NCBI GenBank assembly: GCA_020086605.1 | Contig: JACBWW010000018.1 | Span: 14,185,647 to 14,249,646, forward strand | Direction: 5' to 3' | DNA length: 64,000 nt | Source of the DNA: Lanius collurio | Lineage: Eukaryota > Chordata > Aves > Passeriformes > Laniidae | Shown here: piece by piece, positions 35,886 to 49,103 of the stretch | How positions within the stretch are numbered: the first letter of the stretch is position 1 | How the letters are laid out: the number at the start of each line of letters is the position of its first letter | The notes under the pieces: model-generated | Database searches by the model: none | The model's input: the letters and a program-made list of their open reading frames with translations, nothing else | What the model was told of the DNA's origin: nothing | Made by a program: the position numbers and the translations under genes

Positions 35886-38800
35886 AATCTGTCACCGGAG
35901 CTCAGCTTGACATTTTGATGTCTCTGGATTTCAAGAAGCTTCCTCAAAGGCATGTCTGTATTTGGGGTTTCTGGCTCAGCCTCTAGATTTATCTCTCTAA
36001 GACTGCTTGAGCTGGTGCAACCCAATGTGTTTTAGGACCAAATGTTGATAAATGACTTGATAGTTACTTCTCAAATTTGGACTGCCTCCTTCTCTCGGCG
36101 CTGTGCCAAGAAACACCCTCTGGCAAAGTCATGTTGTTCTAATACATTGTAATGCAATCATGCCACTCTGTGATGAAGGATCGTTTGCCACATTTGAAAT
36201 ATTTAGCACAGCATATCAGATTTGTCTTGTGCAAAAGGCAGCAAATTTATGCCCAGGGAAGAGAAAACAAGAGACAGGGATTATGGAGGAGTAGTAGTGG
36301 TAGGAGCTGGTTACAGAGCATAAAAAAGTGAGTTTGCTCATTTGAGCTGTTCTTAATTTCATGGGGACTGTCCCCAGCTACTCTTGCCCTAGCACTGCAG
36401 ACCACTAGGCTTTGAATGGCCCAGAACCCACGTGGAAGTTCCCCACAGACTTGTGGGGGGCTTAGGTACTTAGTACTTAACTACAGAAATCTACTAGGAA
36501 AAAGAATGCCATTTTCTTTGAGGTGATCACTGCAGACAGGATGGAAAAATACTTTAAGAAGCCATCCAGACTGCCTTGTGCACAAGCAGGATCAGCTAAA
36601 CAAAAGTCATTCCTTGGAGGTATTAGCCTAACTAGTTCTCAAATTACTGAAGAAAGATGCTGATTTTCCCCCTTAGCTGGATTCCAGATGAAAGTAAAGA
36701 TTTCCTTTTGTTTGTCAGGGGCAGTTCACTGAAGGCTGAATTCAGCCTGCCTGACCTCTCTGCCTCTCCTCTCTCAGTGGCAAGGGCTGGGGGTTCAGTC
36801 AGACCTCTTGTGCTGCAGAAGGTGATGTCACACCTGATCCCATGGGCAGCTCTGTACTCCCATGGGCAGCTGGGTCCATCCAGGATTAGAATCCCAAAAG
36901 ATTAATGGAAGCCCACAGCCTGCCTCCTGGGCCACCTCCCCACCTGTAGAGTGAGGTTAGCACCAGTTCCCATGCTCAGGAAGGAAACTGGGAAGATAAA
37001 TCCACTAAAGATTATGATATTCTCATAATGATTCTGTGTAAGTACCTTTGCTAGATAAAGAATTGCAGCATATTTTGAAACAAAATTATTTGCCAGCACC
37101 ACTGTAAATTATCTCCCTAAAATCTTATTTTAGAAGCAGCTTTAATGTTCGACTCTTGCGTGAAAGGAAATAAATGTTACTTGTAGCCAAATGAATGTTT
37201 GTGCCAGCAGTCTAAAATATTACTGGGCTTATTAATAAGGAAAATTAGCAAGTACAGACTCAGCCAGGAGAGAAGTCAACCAACTTCTGAGTGTCCTTTT
37301 GCTGGCTGAACTTAGTAAGAATTGCAGGTAATCAGCACCTCTCAGGACCAGATCTTTCATGTACATAACTGCTTCCAACACTCAACCCCTTCAATTTATG
37401 CCCTGAAGCATGAGATTTGATTATGTTTGTCACTGCAGCTTGCATAGCTTGTTAGTGGGCATTAAATCAGCCGTCACTTGATTCCCACCTACACACTGTG
37501 TTTGCTTCAGTGACCCCTTCATGGCAGTGAACTCCACAGGTTGTCTGCATTATGTGCTGCATAAAACATTACTGCCTCTTGCTTATTAATGGCTTGGCTC
37601 TAAATAAATTGCTGCCTTTAATTTCACTGAATGTCACCTTCTAATCAGATGGCTGGAGAGGCTAACAAGCAAGGACTGCTCTGGTTTCAATGCCTCCAAT
37701 CCCTCTGCATCCCTGTTTCTCAAGGACCAGTCATTCCTGAGGTGGTAAAAGCTTCCCCAGCCACCCAACAGAGGGCAAGCAAGGTTTTCAGCACAGAGGA
37801 ACACCCGAGGGAACGGGTTTGTTCCCCTGCTACTTATGTGCATTCAGTTTCATGTTTGAGGAGCTTAAATTATGCACAAAAGGAATCAAATTATTCCATC
37901 AGAATTGTGACAAGTGGCTCGTAGTAAAGTAAGCTAATGGCTGTCACAAAATCAGGCTCCAGCTGAAGTCACCAGCATGGGAGAGCCTGTGTGCTGTGGT
38001 ACCTGTCCAACATGACAGGAGCCACGGGAGCTTCCAGAAACTGCTGAAGGCCAGGAGGTATTTGCAAAAAAGAGCTCATGTAGGGTTGCTGTGGGGGGGA
38101 CATAAAATAATATTGCTGCTGGTTTGGGGTAGAGACAGAGAGTAACCTGAGAAGGGGCTCAGGGCCCTGGTCCTTGGCTTCCTGATCACTGGAATGGAGA
38201 AGAGGATGAGTTTCTTCCATCTGCATTCTGGGTGGCCCCCCAACCTATTATTCCCGAAGAAAGCTGCTTGTCCCAGCTTGCCACCTCACTCCCATGTGCT
38301 CCAGCAGAATGGACAAGGTTTCTCCAGACCTCTGTTCCCATTCTTACACAAGCAGAGATTTTGCTGGGTAATTGATATTTTTATAAGCACTCAGCTCTTA
38401 ATGAGGGCAGTTAATGGAATTTGGCTGATGTTTCCAGAACTGCAAGGGAAGAAGAGCCATTCCCTTATAATTCATCACCTTAGGAATAGGGTTCACCTTG
38501 GAAAAGCACTTGTCCTGCTGTGACTCTCTGGCTGCCACTCATCCTCTGACTTACACTTCCTGCTGACTTGGAGAAGAAATGGCCAACAGCTCTAGAAAAA
38601 AAAACGAGAAAAAAACACTAGAAGACAGATGTGTTTGTGGGAGAACTTGTCATCAGCAAGCCTTGTGAGGGGGAAATGGGAGCAGTGCAGAGGAGCTAAT
38701 TGCTTGGTGACCATCTGGAAGCAAAAGCCAAAGGGAACGTGGTGAGGCACATGGCTGGACTTTCACCTCTGCAGATTAAGAGCTGAGTAGTAAAGTCATA

Positions 38801-41800
38801 AACTGGCTCTCAGGCAAATAGAGCAAAACCAGAGGCAGCTGAGCCATAACAGGGCATCAGTTTGGAATGCCAGAAGGGTTGAACATGAAAGATGGGAAAA
38901 TAATTGATGTGCTCATTAATATATTTTTTTTAATTGTCATCCAAAATTCTGCGTTATGGGCTGAAGACTTCTGCACATGGGGGATGAGGATGGGGCTGGG
39001 GACAGATGCTCGCTCTCTTTGGGTCACTAGATGGCACAATTCTGGCTCTTTCCTTCCTCGCTCAAAGGCATTTTACAGCAGGAACCCAGGAGCTACAGGG
39101 AGAAAATTGTTCTCACTCCCTGTAACGGCGGTTGGCCAGAGTATTTCAGTCATTAATCACTTTCCCACAATATTTAACAGATGCAGAAGAGAAAACTGTG
39201 GGAGTCCAGCCCCTGCTGAGAGAGAAAACCTTGCATTCTTGGTGGAATTTTACTTTTCTCTCTTGGAAAGTTTATGAAATGACTCTTAAGTAGATGTGTC
39301 TAAGCTGGGATAAAGCCTACAGCTGCTGAAGATGCCTTGCTGCAGCTGCACACTGGGGTCTGAGGTTTGTAGCTACCAGCAAAGGTCTAGGCAGCCTCCA
39401 AAATCACTCCCCCATGCCCAAGGACTGGTCCTGTTTGTGCTGCTGCCTTTTGTGTGTCCTTGCAGGAGAGTGATTCCCCTGACAGGAGTCAAAGCAGGTC
39501 GCTTGGCAAAACACCTTCTGAACAAAACCTGGATTCGGGCTAGAGAGACCTGACACACAAAGGCAATTGTGTTGATTAGATCCCACTGATGTTACAGCTC
39601 GTAAGAAAAACACAATTCTGCACTAATTCTCCTGTCTACTGGAAATAATTGTTCAGACCTACTGAAGTTGCACCAAAATCACATGCCAATGACAGTGAAA
39701 AGGCAGGAAATCCATATCTTGGGAAATGTTGATGCAGCTGCAGTAGGAGATAGCCTAGTTCACAAGGTCACAGTAAGAGTGAGCCTTAATTACAGCTGGA
39801 GTTGTTAAAAGCCCCCATGAGCAAGGCTTATCCAGGCAGGGAGAGGACAAAATGCTGCATGCAGAAAAGGACAGCCATTGCAGATTACATTTTTTTTATT
39901 ATCTCCCTCACTTGCCTGTATCAAAATGAGAAATCAATAGCTATCTGTAAGGTACGGAATCAACTCAGCAAAGACTTAAACACATTACTGTTCTCCATAA
40001 CCTGCAACCAGCCGGGTCCCTGGCAGGGTGCACAGAGCTCTCAGTGCAGAGGACAATGGGGAGCCTCAGTTCAAAGAAGCACCCTGGGGCAGGCCCACAC
40101 GGTGAAATGGTGCTACTCCCAGCTCAGCTAAATCCCTGACTCTCCCTATGCCCTGGTAAACGAAAACTGAGGAGCCCAAACATATAAAAACACCCCTTGG
40201 AAGCTAGTGAAAATATGGAGAAACCTAAAAAGCTGTTGGAACTGATGGATTAAATGTTGGGCCTCAGCTCAGCTGGAAATTGCAATTGAGCAAAAAGCCT
40301 TGGTAAGCCATCAATGGCCATCAGGAGGGGAAAATCAGTCTGTTGTCATTCCTAGTGAGCTGCTGCTGAATGGAATGTAGGTAGGTATTAAGGAAATACC
40401 CTAATAACTGAGCTCACCTGATACATCTTTAGCCTTAGGGACTGGTTGTGATTTTGAAAGGAAAAATAAGTCCTGTTTACTTTCTGGGAGGTTTCTTGCT
40501 AATGAATGTATAATTAAACTAGAACTGAGCTGCATTGTGGCCTGATAATGAGCTAATGAGGAGTGAATCCTGCAGTCATGAAACCCGTGTCAGTATTAAA
40601 TCAAACAGGGATTAACAATTAAATATTAACTGCTGATCAAAACATCAGATAGACTGTCAGCAGAATTTGAATAGTGAAGCAATGCAGTACTGGACTGGTT
40701 ACAAAACATTAACCTAGCAAAACTAAGAGTTGCCTCGACCTTTTCACAATCATCTTGTGCAGGAGATAGATCCCAAAAACTATCATAGAGTTTGGCCAGA
40801 ATAGAAGTATGATTAAAGAATTAACTCTTATTCTATATAGATACTGAAGAACAGAGGCTCGCAAGTGTTGATGCAATATTCTTCTTCATATGCAAAGAAT
40901 ATTTATACCTAAATTCTTTGTATGTGAAGCGTATTTGAGGAGTTAAGATAGTATCTGGGGTATGTGTGTGCTCTATTTGTGTACCCCAAGGAAGAACACA
41001 GGGCTGGAAGATCTAAAGAAGCTAATCCTTTATATTCACCCCTGATGAGGGCATAGATATTCAGTGCCCGCTGAGCCACTGCTTGGTGTGACCCATGTGT
41101 TGGAAGTCACAAAACAGCTCCCACCACCTTAAAACAAGCAGAAGACCATTAGGACAAAGGCCCAGAATTCTCCTCAAGTGCTCAAGAGGAGAAATCAATG
41201 GTCTGAGATTTGCAATTACACCTGCATTTCTTCTCTGCTAAACAAGAAATAAATCTTTGTGGCAAGAAATAACCTCTGTACTCAGAAAAAGTTATAGAAA
41301 ACAGCAACAAGAGGCTGGTGGGCATCCTAGAGCATTTGTGGGGAGGGATAATGTGCTGGCTGCATAGACTGGGGAGGTTTTGATTCAGGGTTGATGATGT
41401 CTTTGCTCAGTACCTCCTCCCCAGGAGCATCTCTGAGCTGGGTGAGCCAGGCTGAGGCTGCCTGCAGCATTTCTTCTCCCTCGGGGAGGCTGAGGGAGCA
41501 TTTGCCTCTCTGGGCAGGAGCGGGGATGTGAGCAGTGGAGCAGTCACTGAACATAGCTCTGCCTCTGGGGTGTATTCACCCTCCATCTCCTTCCCAGTGT
41601 GTCTCTGAAGGAGCAGGGGAGCAGGGACACAGCCAAGGAACCAGACCCAAAAATGTTTGCAGAGTTTCCCTGCCCTGGCAGAGAGTATCAGCAGTGTCAG
41701 CTCTTCTGTCCCAAAGCCCCACAGAAAACACATTTCTGATATGGCTGTGAAAAAGTTTTAAAAAAACCCTAAAACACCGAGTTCTGAATGCAGCTTTCTG

Positions 41801-43905
41801 CAATAACAGACAAAAATTCCTGTCACCTCCAGATCTCTTTGTGCATTCTTGGTATAATCTGTGAATTCATCACATCGCTCATAACTCTTGTACTCGTTGT
41901 CTCTCAGGACCTTGTAAAAAAGCCTCCATCACCTCTCCTACTGTGTTTACATCTGTTCAATACAGCTCATCTGTTGGCAGTCACCTGCTCTCAGTTTGGC
42001 TGACATAAATGTCTGCCAGCCCAAACAGCATGAACTCTGCAGGCATGAACTCTGTGGGCACGAGCCTTCCTTGCCCAGGCAGAAGAGCTGCCACCAGGGC
42101 CCTTGCTGAGATGGTTCTGCTGTGGTCTGAGCCCTGTGGAGGTGCCTGAGCCTGCAGCAGAGCCATATGGACCTGCTGTTGTCCTGTCTGTTCCAGGCCC
42201 CGAGTGCTTCTCGACTTGGAGCCTGTCAGGGTCGGGTTATGTTTTGGCCTTGCTGGTCAGTTCTGTGCTGCAGCACAAGGTGCTGCTTCCAGGATAGTTC
42301 ATCAGAGGATTCAAACCCTTCATTTTCTGCCATAGGAGTTATCAGAAGTGCTGCTTGGGCTACAGCCCACTCCATCCTCAGCCACACCATCTCCCTCTGG
42401 CCCACATAACATAAGGTTTCACTTCATACTGTCTGGGAGAAGGAAATCCAGCTTCCCCATCAAGCAGTCCATGGAGGACCAAGCCTGCCTCTGGTGGTGC
42501 CTCAGCACCCACAGCTGTGCACATCCAGCTGAGACTCCACTTTTGTTTCTTCACTGTCCCTGAGAAGACAAATCTCTGTGCTGGGAGCCTTTTCCCAACC
42601 CCCAGTGCCCATTATATGGTTGGGTGCCCATGGTCAGAAAGGACTGAATTTGGACAGTTCCTACCAACCCTAAGAAAACTCTGTCTCAGGTTCTCTTAGT
42701 ATTAAAGGCATGAAAGAATGTTCACATCCATCCTTAGGGAACATGTTAAACCATACAGGGCTTTTCCTCCCCTACCCTAATGAAGACCTGGCTGATGCTC
42801 TAGCCTCATCCAGCCTATGGCAGCCTGGATTGCAGCAGGGGACAGCAGTCCTGAACTGGGTTAAACACCTTTTGATGGAAAGGGACAATAGATTTTACTA
42901 TCATTTATCGTAGTTTCTAGCAGATGTAGATATATTGTAATGCACAAGTTTAGATTTTGGATCTTCATTAACTTTGTCCAAGCAACGTTTTTATTAAGTA
43001 GAATGCAGCTGGAAATTTCCAGATTTCAATGAATCTAGAGCATCTGTAGTGAACATTTTAACACTGATTGAGAAGGACTGTTATTTTTCAGGGAACAATG
43101 CACCTGGATTCACAATATTTTCTCAGTGCAGAGGTTCATGGACCAAAGAGAGGGTCAGACATTTGAAACAGTTCTTATCTCCTGAAGAGCTCCCCATCAG
43201 CCTGTAAGAGGGGCAGATCTCCATGCTGAGTGCACAGGGTGCAGATGTTAGTCGGTCAGTCCCTCCCTTTGCCAGTATTTTCTCCTTTGTACACTCTGTC
43301 GACACGTTGCCAGACATGGAACAGATCCATCTTGCAGTTTGGGGATCTTCATGCAGAACACTGTGGTCTGATTCAGGAATGGCTGATTTCTCTCACTTCT
43401 ACCAACAGTGTTGAGACAAATGCTGAAAGAGTTTGTGTTGGTTATTTCAGTCCGTGCTTACGCAAGTGGCCTCAGCACTCAAGACAACAGGATTCCATAA
43501 ACGGAATCTTCTCAGAGTTTACTTTCTTGAAGGAAGGGGCTTTTTTAAGCTCTCATAAATGCAAACATTGTAGCATACAGTAGATCCTTGATATTTAACT
43601 GCACCTGTATCACAACGACAAGAGCTTGAGTCTCTGTGCAAGCCACTACAAATAAAAGCAGAGCTCTTTCTGGAGCACTTACCTCCTCCTCACACNCCTG
43701 GTCAGGACATGAACTGAAAGCAGATAAACTGCACTACATGCTGTTAGAGGCCAGAGGTGAACAGAAGAAACTGCATTGCACAAATAAATCACATAAAGAT
43801 CCTTCCTCCTACAGAAAATCACCAACCAAAATAAAAGAAGGCTTTTAACACTTCCCCAGTTTGCCAAAGAGTGTCCTACAGAAGGGGGACACAGTGGGGA
43901 AATAC
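35886..43905. other. TMEM207-CLDN16 interval; expected CLDN16 3' exons not found
   Basis: The two genes converge here, so the CLDN16 exons for the second extracellular loop, the fourth membrane span and the tail should lie on the minus strand in this interval. I searched by eye for the reverse complement of conserved claudin-16 stretches (the Y-x-F-G-W segment before span 4, the span itself and the T-R-V end) and found none. Open frames here are short and unfamiliar. A minus-strand donor-like GAG|GTAAGTG lies at about 43,677-43,685, close to the single N at 43,696. Confidence 0.55.
43696..43696. other. Ambiguous base (N), possible assembly join
   Basis: This is the only non-ACGT base in the window. 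It lies 210 bases downstream (in the CLDN16 direction) of coding exon 3, exactly where the next exon is expected. A single N can be a miscalled base or a collapsed gap. The sequence just beside it contains a good minus-strand splice donor. Confidence 0.9.
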
Positions 43906-44070
43906 CTGCAATGAGCAACATAACTCCAGACACCACGCAGATGCGCAGCTTGATGAGCGGCTCATTGGGAAGGAATTTCACACAGTCCAGTCCCAGGATA
44001 AGGAAGAGAAATCCAAATCCTGACAGGATATCTGCTGTGATCATCATGGCTCGAGTCAGCACCAGCTTCA
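43906..44070 (-). CDS. CLDN16: CLDN16 coding exon 3 (spans 2 and 3)
   Basis: A 165-nt exon after the acceptor TTTTGCCCTACAG. It encodes [19 protein letters not shown], then [18 protein letters not shown] and [18 protein letters not shown], and stops at GCAG|GTATTT. TRA-M-x-I is the usual claudin start of span 2. The open frame runs on into the intron up to the N without similarity, so the donor at 43,906/43,905 is the true exon end. Confidence 0.97.
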
Positions 44071-47000
44071 CTGTAGGGCAAAAGCAGATCATTCTAGTGC
44101 ACAAGGAATGGAAATGTGGACGGGTAATGGGGTCAGATCCCCTAGGAGATTTTTTCTGACGTTCAGTTTTTTTCAGCTTTCCCTGGGAGTAATACCTGAC
44201 CGAGAAAAGGAACGTGCCTCTAATTATCTGTCACTGAGTAGAACAGATAGTCTTTTAGTCTACACTCAAGTGTCCCCACCACTTGTAGAAACATCTCTGA
44301 CTCTTACATACCAGGATGCTCAGCGTAGATGGAGTCATACTCATCACAAGTTTGGATCCCATCAAAAACGTTTGTGACACATTCCCACCACAGGCCACGG
44401 CATTTTGTACTCACCTGTGGATTGAGGAGACAAGGAGGACTATAAGTTACAATATCCACCAACACAGCAGGTGGTCATCTTAGCCCTTCAAAAGAAATCC
44501 TGGTAAAGTTACAATGATGGTAACCAGAGTATTTAGCTTGAAGAAGAGAAAAAGCAGCATGATGGAGGAAAAGGACAATGTTTTCTATGTCCCTACTAAT
44601 GTTTTTACATTAGAGCAAAAGAATTCAGACCAGACATTAGGAAAAAAAACCCTGCCTACTAGTAAGAACAAAAATTCTCAAGGAAATTTCTGGGAGGAGC
44701 TGAGGGGTGGCTGACCAGAGAGATCTAAGAGCAGGTTTGCTCACCCATTGCCAAACACTTGTCTAGGCTGAGCTGGGCAGGGCTATGGACCAGCCAGCCT
44801 GAGACTTTGCTACCTTCCTTACACCATCCTCCTGACAGTGGAGGGGCAGCTCAAAGAATGGGAGAGGAGTGCAGAGGAGGCTGGATGTGAGCCCCTTTGC
44901 AGACACCCGGGGGAGGTTTCCCCCAGATGACTCAGCTGTAGACACTGGCTGGAAAATGAGATGCAGCCAGTGCTGATCCTGGCCCTGGGGCTCCTGGTGT
45001 GCTGCCAGCCATGGGACCACGCGTGCCCAAGCCACAGTCATCGCTGAGACATCCAGACTGGGGCAGACGATGCAGGAGCATCACGATTAATTGTCTCCGC
45101 TCTCCTCAAGCTGTAGATACCATTCCCAGCCCAGCCTTCCATAAATCACTTTAATATGGGAGGTGTTTTCATTACCAATGCAAATATGGCAACAAGCACC
45201 TCTAAAATATTCCTGGAATTGCTCATACAAGGAGCAGAGTTAATGTCGGTGCAGCTTTGGACTCCAGCCCGCCCGCTGCTGCCAGCGACACCCGCTGCAG
45301 TTAATGGAAGGAGAAACTCTTCCAGCAAATGAGTTTCATGCAGGGGAAGGGGACCAGGCTTGCTTGGATAATGCAATAAATTCATTTCTCTTGCACTGTG
45401 TAAATCACAAAGCAGATAATAACATATCTCAGCCACATAATAAAGTCTTATTCAGGATATATTGAAGTCTGTAGCCAACCGCAGTATTTTCTCCACAATA
45501 CAATGTCTGAGCCAAACTGTGCACCTCCTCTGTGATACTGCTCTGTGGATTAAAGGTGAGTAAAAATGACTCACTACTTCAGACTGGCAGAAGAGATACT
45601 ATTTATATTTCAATGAAAATAATCTACATGTTTTGTTTCATGCAGATGAAAAGTGCTTAGCATTTCTGAGAATTTCTGGGCATATGTAATGAAAAATATG
45701 ATGAAAAATGAGAAGCAGTGATGGAAAAACCAGATTTAATTTATTCTGTGCTTTTCAAGAGAAAAGTGTCTTGTAAAACAATTTGCCATGTTTACATTTG
45801 ATATGTTTTTACCATGGCCCTCAATGCAGTTGCAGGTCCTCTTCTGTCTTAACTCACCACCATTCAGGCTGTGCTTGAAAAAAGCATATTTTTATTAAAT
45901 TACATTTTGTTCCACTTGTATTTATGTAATTTCTCTTTCCTCCCAAACCACCATAGGCTTATTCATACTACTCTGCATTCAGTTAATAATGTCAGTTACT
46001 TTATTATAATGTCAGCTCACATTATTATTGTTTTTTAAATCTTATAAGCAGCATCTACATCTAAATTATTTATAAAGAGACTAACAGGATTCTGGGCTTT
46101 ATCACCCTCCAAGCAAAACAGAGGCCTTAAGCACAACTGTTATGGTCTAGCTTGTGAAATAACCCCCTTCCCAGACTAACAGAATCTTGATTAATGTTTT
46201 GCATTTCTTGGGATGTTTCAGTTGTCACTACTCCTGCTAGAGCCAGCACCAAGCATGGGCAAAAGCAGGGACCAGCCCATCTCCACACAGCCTGTGTGCA
46301 ACCAGGGATAGATGTCCCATTGCCTGGTTCAGGAGGGATGGGAAAGGGTGTCAGTGTGGGGACCTGTGGCTGCCCCGAGCCACTGCTGAGCTACTCTTAT
46401 TTCTGCTGCCAAGGGCCAGCCCTTGCTCCCCTCTGCTTTGTGCACAGTTGATCTTTCTGGTTGTTAATCTTCTCCCAAGCCACCCTTGGGCATCTTCCCT
46501 TGCGCTGACAGCACAGACCTTCAGGCACACGGGAACTCGCTGCTGTAAAGGGGACAGGGGTCAGGGCATGGGACATGATGTGGGGACATGGATCTCCCCA
46601 TCCAATGGCTGAACCTGTGCACCGTGTTGGTAGCACTAATTCCCCATCACCTCTCTCCCCCATAGCAAATCTGCTTCAGCTTCCCTGGGCCCAGCTGAGG
46701 ACCCCCTGAGCAGCCAAACATCACAGCCACACTCCTCATCTCCCACTTTGATTATGAAACACGTTGCCACAACCTGCTTTCCCTAACACAAGTATGCATG
46801 TAAAACATGAACTGCATAATGACTGTAATAGATATAATTATATCCTATTCTTGATGTATAATTAATATTAAAATAATTTTCATGCAGAAAAAAAAAAGAA
46901 AATTACAGAACAGGCACACACTTCTCCTTCTGGGGAAAGCGGAGAAGACAAACACTCAAGTGATGTTAGTCACGGTGTTTTACCACACTCCAAGAAGGTG

Positions 47001-49103
47001 CCAGCAGACAATGATTACAAGCCCGACTCGAGAGTAAAACAGGCAGCATTTAACAGTAGTGGTGGTATTTATAATCCACCTGCAACACGGAGGGACTGTC
47101 TACACAATACAGCACTTGTTGAGAAGAAGATTATGGGCTTTTTCCACTACAAACTACTGCAAAAATTGACCTAGCCCCGTCTCGATGCTTCACAAGGAGT
47201 CACCAACTTAAACAACTTTCTGTGTGGCTGTAACATGTTGTTTCTGAAGGGAGGTGAGGGGCTGTGAAAGCTGAGTCAGGGCCCCTGCAGCCTCCCTGGA
47301 GGTGGCTGCTCCTGGCACTCCCTGGCCTCTTCTTCCTGGGATGCTCCTCTCCAGTGAGACCACAGTGAGGGCTTCATCCTCCCTAGCTGCTGGGGCCCAG
47401 GGTCAAAGCCAAGCAACCAGCCAAGAGCCAGCAGCTACAGCTGCTGAAGGATGGAGGTCCCTTGTCCTGGATTCAGAGTTGCCTGAGTTACCCTTTTTCC
47501 AGCTGAAAACAGGAGTCATTGTGGACTCCACGCCTTTCTGGCCATGGACATTCCCCTGATTAGAGAGGCAGTGAGTCATTAGGGTCATTAAGGAGATCAG
47601 TGGTCAGGTATTAAGGCTGGGGGCGTTTTGCTGCATTATTTAGTATTCACACTCAGAGCCGGAATGTGAGAATAGTGGTTGCTAAGAACCAAACTGGGTG
47701 TTAATGGAGCACTTTGGACAGCCCATCGCAGGTGCCTTTGCACCAAGAAGACAAGGTTACACAGCCTCAGGCTAATGGAACTGGTTCTTTATTGGACGCT
47801 CTTTGCTCAGTAGCTGGGTTTCTCTCTTCTGGTTTTCTCCACAATCATATTCACTTGGCTTTTCTGATTATACTGATACTATCATCTGGCTACTTCCTGA
47901 GAGGAATCTGAAATATCTCCCAAATAAAGAATCATAGCCCATCCAGCATCACTGGTGCCCTCTGCCCTGTAGAGAGGCTCGCAGAGCAGACATGCTGACC
48001 ACCAGCAGCTCTGCTGCTATGTGCTGACACCTCAGCACTTACATCCACTTTTCAGGGTTTCTGACAGTCAGATTTTCAGGATTTTTTGTGGCATAGAGAA
48101 AAAAAAAATGTTTTTCTTGTAATCAGTTTTATCCTTCTTTCCTTGGATAATTCACCCCTTCATGTGCTGCAGCTAAATGCTGCATTGCAATCACTGTGGA
48201 CAGGAGCTCATCTGGTTTCATATGCTGGATAGCAGATGGTTTCCTCCTGACACATTAAGCCAAATTTTCTGTCTTGGAAGGTGTCTCACCTTCACTGCCT
48301 AAAGTATCCAATTTGCCAGAGAGCAGATTCCTACGCTGTGGACTCACAGTTCTTAAATGTACAGAAATGAATAGCTGTGCTGGGAAGAAAATGACAAATT
48401 TTCAATATTGAGTACTGGAAAAATAGTAATTATTTGAGGCCTGGAGTCCTTGGGGCAGACATTGCATATAATCAGCAACCTGCTCCCTTTTTTGCAATTT
48501 ACTTTGCCAATACCTTTCTCTAACATGAGAGTGCTACTGTCCACACGAGTTCCAGGTGAGTCCCCACTCTCCCCTTAAATGTCTGGTAGCCCTGTAGCTC
48601 AATGGCTGTTCAGAAAAAGACTTGAAGAGCACAGCTGTACATGCTGGATGTCTCCCCTAAGAAGTTTGAACTACAGAACTAGAAACATCTCCAAAATATC
48701 CATACAGGCTGGATATATGGGATAACTCCATTCAAGTTCATGCACATTTCAAACTAGACCCTGTAGATCTTTCCTGAATGTACTAAGTGAGAGCACAGTC
48801 TGGAAAAGAGAAATACACAAAATACCACTTTTCTCCTCTTCTTGCCACAGTAATAAGTTTCATTTTCATCCACTTCCATCCAGCACAACAGGGACAAAGA
48901 ACAGGAGAGTGGAGTAATAACACCAGGAACCAAACTCTCTCTAGGACACATCAGTTTTGGTGATCAGGCTCTCCTCACCCTAGTCTTACCTCCAGGGAGT
49001 CATCAGCATTCACCATCCAGCAGTCTGTCCAGGTAGATGTTATCAAAAACCCAGCAGAGAAAAAAGCAAAAAAGCAGCCCACATATTGGAGTAACAACTT
49101 CAT
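43906..49103 (-). CDS. CLDN16: CLDN16, claudin-16 (first three coding exons; 3' part not found)
   Basis: Exons 49,103-48,990, 44,414-44,312 and 44,070-43,906 (minus strand) join in frame to 127 codons plus one base; human claudin-16, counted from the usual start, has 235 aa. Visible are span 1 ([20 protein letters not shown]), the first loop with the claudin signature W29, G45-L46-W47, C50 and C61, span 2 ([20 protein letters not shown]) and the start of span 3 ([13 protein letters not shown]). Acidic loop residues D27, D34, D35, E49, D56 and E70, which set cation permeation in the mammalian protein, are all present. Claudin-16 acts with claudin-19 in tight junctions of the kidney thick ascending limb for Mg2+ and Ca2+ reabsorption. 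The second loop, span 4 and PDZ-binding tail are not in the sequence I could read. Confidence 0.95.
44312..44414 (-). CDS. CLDN16: CLDN16 coding exon 2 (first extracellular loop)
   Basis: A 103-nt exon after CAATCCACAG. It encodes [15 protein letters not shown], then [18 protein letters not shown], and ends at CCTG|GTATGT in phase 1. It contains the GLW-C-C claudin core and most of the acidic pore residues. Confidence 0.97.
44415..48989 (-). other. CLDN16: CLDN16 intron 1
   Basis: This intron of about 4.6 kb lies between coding exons 1 and 2. I recognise no other gene or mobile element inside. It is AT-rich around 45.5-46.1 and 46.8-46.9 kb and contains no CpG island. Confidence 0.85.
48990..49103 (-). 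CDS. CLDN16: CLDN16 coding exon 1
   Basis: The ATG at 49,103-49,101 opens 38 codons beginning [15 protein letters not shown] and ending NADDSLE at the strong donor GAG|GTAAGAC. It aligns to the short-form start of human claudin-16 (MRDLLQYIACFFAFF), which supports that methionine as the ancestral start. The long human N-terminal extension has no counterpart here. Untranslated sequence or upstream exons to the right are not identifiable. Confidence 0.96.

Noticed and set aside
37969..38226. Minus-strand frame tested as a missing CLDN16 exon
   Set aside because: It is Gln/Pro-rich with no membrane span or claudin residues, so it cannot encode the claudin C-terminal half.
42031..42065. Two near copies of CATGAACTCTG in tandem
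   Set aside because: Only two short units; no sign of a larger satellite or functional element.
42590..42700. Possible second CR1 tail
   Set aside because: A few words resemble CR1, but neither the ORF2 end nor the ATTCTATG octamer is present.
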